A stretch of DNA of 7,594 nucleotides from Actinomycetota bacterium (GCA_005774595.1 VAUM01000070.1:1-7594); one strand, 5' to 3'; shown: positions 1 through 5,327, counted from the first letter of the stretch. Numbers and translations are program-made. Notes: generated from the sequence alone by a model not told the origin.

Positions 1-170
1 AGGAAGCGCTTCGAGCCGATCAGGTAGCCGAGCGGCACGCCGAGCACCAGCGCGATGAGCGTCGCGGCGCCCGAGACGCGCACGGACGTGACGACGATCG
101 TCCACACGTCGAGCCCTCCCGTGGACAGCAGGGAGGCCCCTTCGGCGATCGCGTCGGCGAACAGCTCCAT
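1..170 (-). CDS. tupB: Tungstate ABC transporter permease TupB, N-terminal part (cut by window edge)
   Basis: This is the membrane permease of a TupABC-type tungstate importer; only the first 56 residues are in the window and the gene continues off the left edge. The visible protein begins MELFADAIAEGASLL and has a first hydrophobic segment around residues 34-50 ending in PLGYLIGSKRF, as in the start of TupB-type permeases. The ATG at 170-168 is the only possible start. The tupA stop codon lies in the same frame 18 nt upstream, and the six codons between contain no start codon. The ribosome binding site is poor (a GAAGG too far upstream), so translation is probably coupled to tupA. The name rests mostly on the adjacent TupA. 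The ATPase TupC would be expected further left but is not visible. Confidence 0.8.
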   Translation of the reverse strand, partial: MELFADAIAEGASLLSTGGLDVWTIVVTSVRVSGAATLIALVLGVPLGYLIGSKRF

Positions 171-188
171 CGGCTCGCGGCGCCTTCG

Positions 189-1061
189 CTACTTCGCGTT
201 CGGCGTGAACAGCGCCTGGCCGTACTTCTCCACGCCGAAGGCGCCGATGATCTGCTGGCCGGCAGCCGACAGGACGTAGTCGAAGAACGCCTGGCCGCCG
301 GCCTCGTTCTTCGCGCCGGTGACCACGATGACACCGTACTGGTTGAGCAGGCCCTTGTCGCCTTCTCGCACGATGGCCAGGCCGCCCTTGTCCTCCATCG
401 CGAGGAAGGTCGCGCGGTCGGTCAGCGTGTAGCCGGTCTTCTCGGATGCCACCTTGAGCGTCTCGCCCATTCCCTGACCCGTCGACTCGTACCACGACTG
501 GGCCTCGGGCGTCGGCGTCGCGATGCCGGCGGCCTTCCAGAGCTTGAGCTCCTTCTTGTGGGTGCCGGAGTCGTCGCCGCGCGAGATGAACTCGGCCTTG
601 CCGGTCGCGAGCGCCTGCATCGCAGCAGTGGTGTCGGCGGCGGCCTTGACGCCCGACGGGTCGGCCTCGGGCCCGACGATGATGAAGTCGTTGTAGCAGA
701 CGTCGCGCCGCTCCTTGCCGAAGCCGTTGGCGACGAACTTCTCCTCGTCGGACTTCGCGTGGACCAGGAGCACGTCGGCGTCCTTCGTCTCCCCGAGCTT
801 GAGCGCCTCGCCGGTGCCGACGGCGACGATCTTGAGCTTGTACTGCGGATAGGCCTTCTCGAACTCCGGCTGGAGCACGTCGAACAGGCCCGAGTCCTGG
901 GTCGAGGTCGTGGAGGCCACGACGACCTCGCTGGTGGCTGCGGGCGGCTTGGTCTCGGTCGTCGCCGCCGGCTTGCAGGCGGCGAGCGAGACGGCGAGTG
1001 CGGCGGCCAGGAGCAGCGCCGCCGTGCGCCTCCATCGAGGCGCGCGGTACAGGTGGTGCAT
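189..1061 (-). CDS. tupA: Tungstate-binding lipoprotein TupA (ABC transporter solute-binding protein)
   Basis: A 290-residue solute-binding lipoprotein that would capture tungstate outside the membrane and deliver it to TupB. It has a basic N-terminus (RRT), a hydrophobic stretch at 14-27 and a lipobox LAAC with lipidated Cys29. Family hallmarks follow: ASTTSTQDSG at 49-58 (oxyanion-binding Ser/Thr), VAVGTGEALKLG at 79-90, DADVLLVHA at 94-102, RRDVCYNDFIIVGP at 118-131 and RGDDSGTH at 161-168. This set is typical of TupA rather than molybdate-binding ModA. The ATG at 1061-1059 is preceded by GGAAAGGAG six nt upstream, which fixes the start. tupB follows after 18 nt in the same frame. Tungstate uptake would supply the tungsten cofactor of enzymes such as aldehyde oxidoreductases or formate dehydrogenases; none is encoded here. 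Ligand identity is inferred from the family. Confidence 0.93.
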   Translation of the reverse strand: MHHLYRAPRWRRTAALLLAAALAVSLAACKPAATTETKPPAATSEVVVASTTSTQDSGLFDVLQPEFEKAYPQYKLKIVAVGTGEALKLGETKDADVLLVHAKSDEEKFVANGFGKERRDVCYNDFIIVGPEADPSGVKAAADTTAAMQALATGKAEFISRGDDSGTHKKELKLWKAAGIATPTPEAQSWYESTGQGMGETLKVASEKTGYTLTDRATFLAMEDKGGLAIVREGDKGLLNQYGVIVVTGAKNEAGGQAFFDYVLSAAGQQIIGAFGVEKYGQALFTPNAK

Positions 1062-1079
1062 ATGCGTCTCCTTTCCGAG

Positions 1080-1105
1080 CGCGGGAGGCCGACCGGTTTC
1101 CCGCG
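1080..1105 (-). promoter_or_regulatory. Possible leader hairpin just upstream of the tupA ribosome binding site
   Basis: Read on the minus strand, CGCGGGA and UCCCGCG form a 7 bp stem. Inside it is a 2x2 A/C mismatch, two further pairs and a GGUC tetraloop. It ends 3 nt before the tupA ribosome binding sequence (1068-1076). No U-tract follows, so it is not an evident terminator. It may influence initiation or mRNA stability, or may simply be GC-rich chance pairing. I do not recognise a complete Moco/Tuco riboswitch fold around it. Confidence 0.3.
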
Positions 1106-1212
1106 TCGACCCTATCGGCCCGGGGCCCATGACTGCGCGCCTGCAGGGACGCGAGCGGTAGGGCTTCCGGGCTCGGAGATGTGTCACCGCACACCCCGTG
1201 CGGCGTGCGGTC

Positions 1213-1242
1213 AGGATAGCCCAGCGCCCGTGCGCGCACAAA
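1213..1242 (-). promoter_or_regulatory. Candidate promoter for tupAB
   Basis: On the minus strand TTTGTG (1242-1237) and TATCCT (1218-1213) are separated by 18 nt, an acceptable sigma70-type arrangement in an otherwise very GC-rich gap. Transcription would begin near 1206, leaving a leader of about 145 nt before tupA. A short inverted repeat, CCGCAC and GTGCGG with a 5 nt loop (1187-1203), sits at the start of that leader. A 10 bp palindrome GTGCGCGCAC (1230-1239) overlaps the -35 element. Either could be a regulator site, but neither matches an operator I recognise. Confidence 0.4.
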
Positions 1243-1279
1243 GAGGCCATGCGGGCGCAGCGTGCAGCCGACCTTCCCG

Positions 1280-2173
1280 CTATGCGGGCGCCTGCGCCCG
1301 CAGCACCGCGAGCAGCGCCGATGAGGCGCGCGTGAGCGTTCCCCTCGGCACGACGAGGTAGAGCGGGCGGACGACCGGGAAGTGCCCCTCGCGCACCAGC
1401 GCGACCGCGCCGTCGGCCAGCGGCCGGTGCGCCACGTAGCGGCTGACGACGCCGACCCCCATGCCGCCCTCGACCGCTGAGACGATCGCCTCGCTGGTGC
1501 CGAGCTCCATCACGACGCGCAGCTCGCCGGGGTCGACGCCCTCGGCCCGGAACAGGTCCTCGAGCACCATGCGGGTGCCTGAGCCGCTCTCGCGCATGAT
1601 GAACGCGGCCGAGGTGAGCTCGGACAGGCCGAGGACCTCGCGCCCGGCGAGCGGGTCGTCCGGATGGCAGATCATGACGAGTTCGTCGTCGACGAACGGC
1701 TCGTACTCGACGCGTGCGCCGGACACGCGCGCGCCCGTGACGCCGAGGTTCGCGCGGCCGCTCTCCACCGCCTCGATGACCTCGGCCGTGTCGTGCACGC
1801 GCAGCTCCACGCCGACCTCCGGGTTGGCGGCGAGGAACCCGCCGAGGAGCCGCGGCAGGACGTACTGGCCCGGGGTCGTGCTCGCCGCGAGCGTGAGCCG
1901 GCCGGTGACGGTGCCGGCGAGCGTCTCGATCTCGTCTCGGGCGGCGTCGACCTGCGACAGGATCGCGCGGGCGTGCGGGAGCAGAACGCGCCCGGCCTCG
2001 GTCAGGTCGACCTTGCGGTAGCGGCGGTCGAGCAGCGTCGCGGCGACGTCGGACTCGAGCGACTGGATCTGCATGGTGACGGCCGGCTGCGAGATGCCGA
2101 GCGCACGCGCGGCCTCGGAGAACGAGCCCCGCTCGACGACGGCGACGAACGTGCGCAGGTGCTGGATGTTCAC
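1280..2173 (-). CDS. LysR-family transcriptional regulator, probable regulator of the tungstate operon
   Basis: A 297-residue LysR-type regulator of normal length. Residues 1-60 form the winged helix-turn-helix (HLRTFVAVVERGSFSEAA, then LGISQPAVTMQIQSLE), followed by the linker helix to about 88. The effector domain starts at GRLTLAASTTPGQYVLP (91-107). Its ligand-pocket motifs are ASTT (97-100), RESGSGTR (194-201), GTSEAI (225-230) and GMGVGVVSR (237-245). These Ser/Thr-rich motifs resemble LysR proteins of the CysB/CbbR-like branch that sense small anions or metabolites. The GTG at 2173-2171 is chosen because GAGGAG lies 6 nt upstream and the LysR homology begins at this residue. It is codirectional with tupA, 218 nt upstream, suggesting control of tungstate uptake; this is inferred from position only. 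The effector could be an oxyanion, but sequence cannot decide. Confidence 0.92.
   Translation of the reverse strand: MNIQHLRTFVAVVERGSFSEAARALGISQPAVTMQIQSLESDVAATLLDRRYRKVDLTEAGRVLLPHARAILSQVDAARDEIETLAGTVTGRLTLAASTTPGQYVLPRLLGGFLAANPEVGVELRVHDTAEVIEAVESGRANLGVTGARVSGARVEYEPFVDDELVMICHPDDPLAGREVLGLSELTSAAFIMRESGSGTRMVLEDLFRAEGVDPGELRVVMELGTSEAIVSAVEGGMGVGVVSRYVAHRPLADGAVALVREGHFPVVRPLYLVVPRGTLTRASSALLAVLRAQAPA
1283..1302 (-). other. Perfect 9 bp inverted repeat at the 3' end of the lysR gene
   Basis: TGCGGGCGC and GCGCCCGCA, separated by 2 nt, form a perfect palindrome that encodes the last residues of the LysR protein and ends one base before the stop codon region. As RNA it would be a very stable GC hairpin. 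No U-tract follows, so a standard intrinsic terminator is not supported. It may protect the 3' end or cause pausing, or be a by-product of GC-rich coding. Confidence 0.3.
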
Positions 2174-2209
2174 AGAGGACTCCTCGGAGCGGGGGCCGTG
2201 CGTTGCTCG

Positions 2210-2224
2210 ATAAGCATCCGTTAT
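2210..2224. promoter_or_regulatory. Candidate LysR-type binding site in the lysR / hydrolase divergent gap
   Basis: The sequence ATAAGCATCCGTTAT is a palindrome, ATAA-N7-TTAT, containing the T-N11-A core typical of LysR-type regulator boxes. It stands out as an AT-rich island in a GC-rich gap. It lies 37 nt upstream of the lysR start and 40 nt upstream of the divergent hydrolase start, where LysR proteins commonly bind to repress their own gene. I found no second ATAA-N7-TTAT copy upstream of tupA. Clear -35/-10 pairs are not visible on either strand here. Confidence 0.5.
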
Positions 2225-2263
2225 GGTACCCGAACCTGCCGGCGGCGGTGTACGCTCGCACGC

Positions 2264-3100
2264 ATGGGACGCACGGGACATGCGAGGCACGCAGGGCACG
2301 CCGCCATCGCGCTCGCCATCGCGGGTGCGGTGGCCGCATGCGCGCCGGCGGCCGGGCCGGCGGCCGCACCGCCGGCGGCGAGCGCGGGCGCGACAGCAGC
2401 GGCCGAGGGCGCGGTGGCGACGGAGCGGACGCGGGCGGAGCGCACCGGCCCCGTGCGCATCACCGCCGTCGGCGACAGCATCACCGAGGCGGTGGGGTGG
2501 TGCGACGTGACGGAGCGGCAGCAGTGGCTCGCGCTGCTGCTCGAGCGGCTCGGCGACGACCCCGCCCAGCAGCAGCCGAGCCGCCCCGGCGAATACGAGA
2601 CGATCGCGGGAGAGCGGTACGTGGTCGTCAACGCCGGGATCGGCGGTGACACGACGTGGCAGATGCGCGCCCGCTTCGACGGCGCGCTGCGCGCCCAATC
2701 GGCCGACGTGGTGATCGTGTTCGGCGGCAGCAACGACATCGAGGGCGGGCTGCCGCTCGAGCAGGCCGAGGACAACCTCGCGTGGATGGTCGAGCGCTGC
2801 GCGTCGCAGGGCGTCGTGCCGGTCATGGCGACCGTGCCGCCCCGCTCGCAGATGTGGGGCCGGCAGCGCGCCGACACGCTCGAGCTCAACGCCTGGATCC
2901 GCTCGTACGCGGAGGCGCACGGCTACGCGTGCATCGACTTCTTCGCGGCGCTCGAGTCGCCGGCCGGCTCCGTGTCGCTGCCGGGCTCCGGCGCGGCCGA
3001 CTACACCGACGACGGCACTCACCCCAACGCCGCGGGCAACCGCGCCATGGCCGACGCGATCGGACTCGAGCCGTTCACCGACGCCGCCGCGCGTCCGTAG
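2264..3100 (+). CDS. SGNH/GDSL-family lipoprotein hydrolase
   Basis: A 278-residue predicted lipoprotein esterase or lipase of the SGNH hydrolase fold, acting at the outer face of the membrane. The N-terminus has a hydrophobic segment at 13-24 and lipobox VAAC with Cys26, followed by an Ala/Pro-rich linker to about residue 60. Catalytic blocks are all present: block I AVGDSITE with Ser72, block II NAGIGGDT with Gly125, block III GGSND with Asn157, and block V DDGTHPN with Asp250 and His253. The full Ser-Gly-Asn-His set implies an active enzyme. The substrate (acyl ester, acetylated glycan or lysophospholipid) cannot be told. The ATG at 2264 is the start that yields a proper signal peptide; the ribosome binding site is weak (GGCGGCGG). 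It is transcribed divergently from lysR, and no functional link to tungstate is evident. Confidence 0.88.
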   Translation: MGRTGHARHAGHAAIALAIAGAVAACAPAAGPAAAPPAASAGATAAAEGAVATERTRAERTGPVRITAVGDSITEAVGWCDVTERQQWLALLLERLGDDPAQQQPSRPGEYETIAGERYVVVNAGIGGDTTWQMRARFDGALRAQSADVVIVFGGSNDIEGGLPLEQAEDNLAWMVERCASQGVVPVMATVPPRSQMWGRQRADTLELNAWIRSYAEAHGYACIDFFAALESPAGSVSLPGSGAADYTDDGTHPNAAGNRAMADAIGLEPFTDAAARP

Positions 3101-3115
3101 CGAGGCACCGGGGCG

Positions 3116-3155
3116 ACAACCGTTCGGTTGTTGTCAGCGACAACCGAACGGTTGT
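3116..3155. promoter_or_regulatory. Two tandem 16 bp palindromic operators ahead of the toxin-antitoxin module
   Basis: Site 1 (3116-3131) is ACAACCG-TT-CGGTTGT and site 2 (3140-3155) is ACAACCG-AA-CGGTTGT. Each is a 7-2-7 perfect dyad, and the two are exact reverse complements of each other, with start-to-start spacing of 24 bp. They are interleaved with the promoter: site 1 overlaps the first base of the -35 element, and site 2 fills the spacer and touches the first base of the -10. This is the layout expected for autorepression by the helix-turn-helix domain encoded immediately downstream. Confidence 0.82.
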
Positions 3156-3160
3156 ATGCT
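3131..3160 (+). promoter_or_regulatory. Promoter of the HTH-MNT / HepT operon, probably giving a leaderless mRNA
   Basis: TTGTCA (3131-3136, 5 of 6 bases match the -35 consensus) and TATGCT (3155-3160) are spaced by 18 nt. Counting seven bases on from the -10 places the transcription start at 3167, which is the G of the GTG start codon. No ribosome binding sequence is present in the preceding bases, in agreement with leaderless translation. Confidence 0.75.
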
Positions 3161-3166
3161 CGGCGC

Positions 3167-3709
3167 GTGATCTCGCTCATCGACATCGGACCCGCGTTGG
3201 TCGCCGCCAGGCATGCCGCTGGGCTCTCGCAGCGCGACCTCGGTGACGCGCTGGGCGTGCGGCAGCAGCAGGTCGCCCGATGGGAGCGGACGGGGTACCG
3301 CACCGCCAGCCTTGCGAACCTCGCACGCGTCGCCGAGGCGCTGCGCCCGGGCGCTGCCGGGATCGCTGCCGAGACGGTCGCGGCCTACGGGACAGCGACG
3401 GCCCCCCGCCTGACGGTGGACGTGCTCGCGCTCGCCGCGGCATGCGAGGACAACGGCGTCACCGAGCTCGCACTCTTCGGCTCCGCACTCCGGGACGACT
3501 TCCGCGCCGACAGCGACGTGGACGTCCTGGTCACGTTCGCCCCGTACACCAGGCCGCGGCTTCGCGATCTCGCCCGGCTGCGCAACACGCTGGCCGGCGT
3601 GTTCGGGCGGCCGGTTGATGTGGTCGAACGCGCCGCGGTAGAGCGCAGCGACAACGCGATGCGCCGCGCCGCGATCCTGGAGGGCGCGCGTGTCATCTAC
3701 GCCGCGTGA
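3167..3709 (+). CDS. mntA: XRE helix-turn-helix / minimal nucleotidyltransferase fusion, antitoxin MntA-type
   Basis: A 180-residue two-domain protein. Residues 7-60 are a Cro/CI-type helix-turn-helix (LVAARHAAGLSQRDLGDALG, then VRQQQVARWER). Residues 84-180 are a minimal nucleotidyltransferase with LFGSALRDDFRADSDVDVLV: the GSX10DXD motif is complete (Gly105, Ser106, Asp117, Asp119), and Asp151 in PVDVVE is the likely third acidic residue. In HEPN-MNT systems MntA neutralises HepT by transferring AMP onto a tyrosine of the toxin; the intact motif implies an active enzyme. The fused DNA-binding domain probably represses the operon through the palindromes just upstream. The GTG at 3167 is chosen because it begins the helix-turn-helix and coincides with the predicted transcription start. 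Upstream in-frame starts would overlap the promoter. hepT overlaps its last 20 nt. Confidence 0.9.
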   Translation: MISLIDIGPALVAARHAAGLSQRDLGDALGVRQQQVARWERTGYRTASLANLARVAEALRPGAAGIAAETVAAYGTATAPRLTVDVLALAAACEDNGVTELALFGSALRDDFRADSDVDVLVTFAPYTRPRLRDLARLRNTLAGVFGRPVDVVERAAVERSDNAMRRAAILEGARVIYAA

Positions 3710-4058
3710 TGACGCGTACACGCTCGACATGCTCCAGTCGGCCGAGCGGGTCGCGTGCTATCTCGCGGGTGTGACCTTCAAGTCCTTCGAGGCTGACCCC
3801 GTGCTCCAGGATGCCGTCATCAGACGGCTGGAGATCATCGGCGAAGCGGCCCGGCGGGTTTCGACGCGATACGCCGACGCGCACGACACAGTCCCCTGGC
3901 GCGACGCCATCGACATGCGGAACCTGCTCGCTCACGAGTACGACGTGGTCAGCCTCGGCATCGTATGGGAGACCGCTCAGGTCGACCTGCCGGAACTGGC
4001 GGACTCCCTGCGGGCGGTCCTCGGTGATTGCGTCTGGCCCACGGGGTATACTCCCTAA
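3690..4058 (+). CDS. hepT: HepT-like HEPN (DUF86) toxin of an MNT/HEPN toxin-antitoxin pair
   Basis: A 122-residue all-helical HEPN-domain protein of the DUF86/HepT family, a putative RNase toxin. Family landmarks run in order: DMLQSAERVACYLAG (13-27), F30-F33, AVIRRLEIIGEAARRVS (42-58), VPWRDAIDMRNLLAHEYD (68-85) and VWETAQVDLPEL (92-103). The catalytic RX4HXY motif is intact: Arg77, His82 and Tyr84, the tyrosine being the expected AMPylation target of MntA. The GTG at 3690 is set by GGAGGG at 3679-3684, 5 nt upstream; an in-frame ATG 13 codons later would cut into the first helix. It overlaps the antitoxin gene by 20 nt, so translation is probably coupled. Its 3' end carries the -10 element of the next operon. 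RNase activity is inferred from family knowledge. Confidence 0.92.
   Translation: MSSTPRDDAYTLDMLQSAERVACYLAGVTFKSFEADPVLQDAVIRRLEIIGEAARRVSTRYADAHDTVPWRDAIDMRNLLAHEYDVVSLGIVWETAQVDLPELADSLRAVLGDCVWPTGYTP
4047..4052 (+). promoter_or_regulatory. -10 element of the fur-cbiMQO promoter, inside the end of hepT
   Basis: TATACT matches the sigma70 -10 consensus at 5 of 6 positions and is conspicuous in this GC-rich DNA. It predicts a transcription start around 4059, directly at the edge of the Fur-type box. No convincing -35 hexamer lies at the usual distance, so the promoter may be weak or activator-assisted. It overlaps the last codons of hepT. Confidence 0.6.
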
Positions 4059-4059
4059 C

Positions 4060-4074
4060 TGAGAACGGTTCTCA
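4060..4074. promoter_or_regulatory. Fur-family operator (7-1-7 palindrome), probable autoregulatory site
   Basis: TGAGAACGGTTCTCA is a perfect 7-1-7 inverted repeat, the form bound by Fur, Zur and PerR family dimers. The TGA/TCA ends and central A/T-rich arms resemble actinobacterial Zur boxes more than iron-responsive Fur boxes. It begins at the predicted transcription start of the operon and lies 27 nt before the fur start codon, so a bound repressor would block transcription. Confidence 0.8.
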
Positions 4075-4101
4075 CTTCCGCATCGCGCGAGGAGGTCTCC
4101 C

Positions 4102-4503
4102 GTGGAGGACCGGGCACCGTACGGACGCGGCCGGGTCAGCCGGCAGCGCGCGTCGATCTCGGCCGCAGCCGCGATGATGGGCGGCGCGTTCAGCGTCGAC
4201 GACCTGGCCGTCCGAGCGCGGGAGATCGACCCGGGTGTAGGCACGGCGACGGTCTACCGCGCGGTCGCGGCGATGGTCGCGTCGGGGCATCTCGACGCCG
4301 TCGGTGAGCGGGACGGGCGCGCGCTGTACGCGGTGTGCGGCGAGGCGGGGCACCACCATCACGCCGTGTGCACATCGTGCGGCCGGGTCGAGGCGACCCC
4401 GTGCGCGGTCGAGCACCTCGTGCCGCCCGGCGGCTTCCGCGTCACCCGGCACGAGGTGACGCTGTACGGGCTGTGCGGCCCGTGCGCGCGGCGGGCGGGC
4501 TGA
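4102..4503 (+). CDS. Fur-family metalloregulator (Zur- or Nur-like)
   Basis: A 133-residue repressor, slightly shorter than usual for the family. The N-terminal winged helix includes SRQRASISAA (13-22) and the recognition helix region GVGTATVYRAVAAMVASGHL (45-64). The metal-binding dimerisation part has HHHHAVCTSCGRVE (84-97), His117, and LYGLCGPC (121-128). Two CXXC pairs, Cys90/Cys93 and Cys125/Cys128, form the structural zinc site. His84-87 with nearby acidic or His residues probably build the sensing site. The GTG at 4102 has a near-ideal GAGGAGGT (4089-4096), 5 nt upstream. It is the first gene of an operon with cbiMQO, 7 nt before cbiM, and a Fur-type box precedes it, so it very likely represses itself and the transporter. 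Whether it senses zinc, nickel, cobalt or iron cannot be settled; the box shape favours Zur. Confidence 0.9.
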   Translation: MEDRAPYGRGRVSRQRASISAAAAMMGGAFSVDDLAVRAREIDPGVGTATVYRAVAAMVASGHLDAVGERDGRALYAVCGEAGHHHHAVCTSCGRVEATPCAVEHLVPPGGFRVTRHEVTLYGLCGPCARRAG

Positions 4504-4510
4504 GAGGCCG

Positions 4511-5326
4511 ATGTCGCACATCCACGTCCCGGACGGCGTGCTGCCCCTGTGGCTGTGGGGCGGCGGCTGGCTGCTCGCGCTCGCCCTCGTATGGCTGGCC
4601 GGCCGCGGCGCGAAGGCGGCCGACGTGCGCCGGCGCGTGCCGCTGCTCGGCGTCGCCTCGGCGCTCATGCTCGTGGCGATGACGGCCGAGATCGTGCCGC
4701 TCGCCTACCACGTGAACCTCACTGTCGTCGCGGGGATCCTGCTCGGTCCGGTGCTCGGGGCTGTGGCGGCGTTCATCGTGGAGGTCGTGCTGGCGATGCT
4801 CGGACACGGCGGCGTCACGGTCCTCGGGCTGAACACGATCGTGGCGGCGGCCGAGATCGCGCTCGGGTGGACGCTGTTCCGCGGCGGCATCCGCATGCTC
4901 GGGCGCGGGCGCGCGGGGCTCGCCGCCGGTATCGCGACGGTGGTGACGCTCGCCGTGACCACCACGATGCTCGTCGGGATCGTCGCGCTCGCGGGCGGGG
5001 ACGCGGCCACGTCGCGGGAGACGGGCGCGCTCGACCCGTCGTCGCTCACCTTCCGGGCCCCGTTCGCGGACGGGGTCGTGACGCTCGGGCTGTTCTCGGG
5101 CGGCGAGGAGCCAGACGGCGCCGAGACGGGCGCGGGCGGTGGGCTGTCGGTGGGACGTTTCGCCGCGGTCGTCTACGCACTCGGGCCGGCCGGATGGCTC
5201 ATGGAGGCGCTCATCGCCGCCGCGATCGTGGGCTACGTCGCGCGCGTGCGCCCGGCGCTGGTGTTCGGCGGCGCGCTCGCCGAGGACCGCCGCCGCCCGC
5301 ACGGCGACGCGCAGGGGCGACACTGA
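4511..5326 (+). CDS. cbiM: ECF transporter metal-binding membrane component CbiM/NikM
   Basis: A 271-residue substrate-capture membrane protein of an energy-coupling factor transporter for a divalent metal. The N-terminus MSHIHVPDGVLP is a variant of the family's metal-binding MHIPDG start, with His3 and His5. Other signatures are AYHVNLTVVAGILLGP (65-80, with conserved His67) and GHGGVTVLGLNTI (98-110). Hydrophobic segments lie at about 13-30, 44-62, 70-96, 107-123, 136-162 and 215-246. A long hydrophilic loop, about 163-213, with Gly/Glu/Asp-rich sequence interrupts the last two. The ATG at 4511 is set by the PDG motif position; an AGAGG lies 3 nt upstream, and the gap from the regulator stop is 7 nt. 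No separate CbiN gene follows. The metal is probably cobalt or nickel by family, but zinc is possible given the Fur-family regulator. Confidence 0.9.
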   Translation: MSHIHVPDGVLPLWLWGGGWLLALALVWLAGRGAKAADVRRRVPLLGVASALMLVAMTAEIVPLAYHVNLTVVAGILLGPVLGAVAAFIVEVVLAMLGHGGVTVLGLNTIVAAAEIALGWTLFRGGIRMLGRGRAGLAAGIATVVTLAVTTTMLVGIVALAGGDAATSRETGALDPSSLTFRAPFADGVVTLGLFSGGEEPDGAETGAGGGLSVGRFAAVVYALGPAGWLMEALIAAAIVGYVARVRPALVFGGALAEDRRRPHGDAQGRH

Positions 5327-5327
5327 C

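Noticed and set aside
1187..1203. CCGCAC/GTGCGG repeat as a lysR terminator
   Set aside because: It lacks a following T-tract on the minus strand and falls near the predicted tupA transcription start, so termination is not supported.
558..1361. Long plus-strand open frame opposite tupA
   Set aside because: It has no recognisable domain, is compositionally biased, and lies antisense to a clearly identified TupA. It is a by-product of high GC.
2175..2185. GAGGACTCCTC palindrome overlapping the lysR ribosome binding site as a sequestering hairpin
   Set aside because: With a single central base the RNA could form only about three pairs around a usable loop, so stable sequestration is unlikely.
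3116..3155. The inverted repeats as an intrinsic terminator for the hydrolase gene
   Set aside because: The two copies could pair as a 16 bp stem, but no U-tract follows, each copy is itself a perfect dyad, and both interlock with a good promoter. An operator role explains the layout better.
3128..3166. Upstream in-frame start giving the HTH-MNT protein 13 extra residues
   Set aside because: It would begin upstream of or inside the -35/-10 promoter and operators, with no ribosome binding site, and adds residues ahead of the helix-turn-helix that have no family support.
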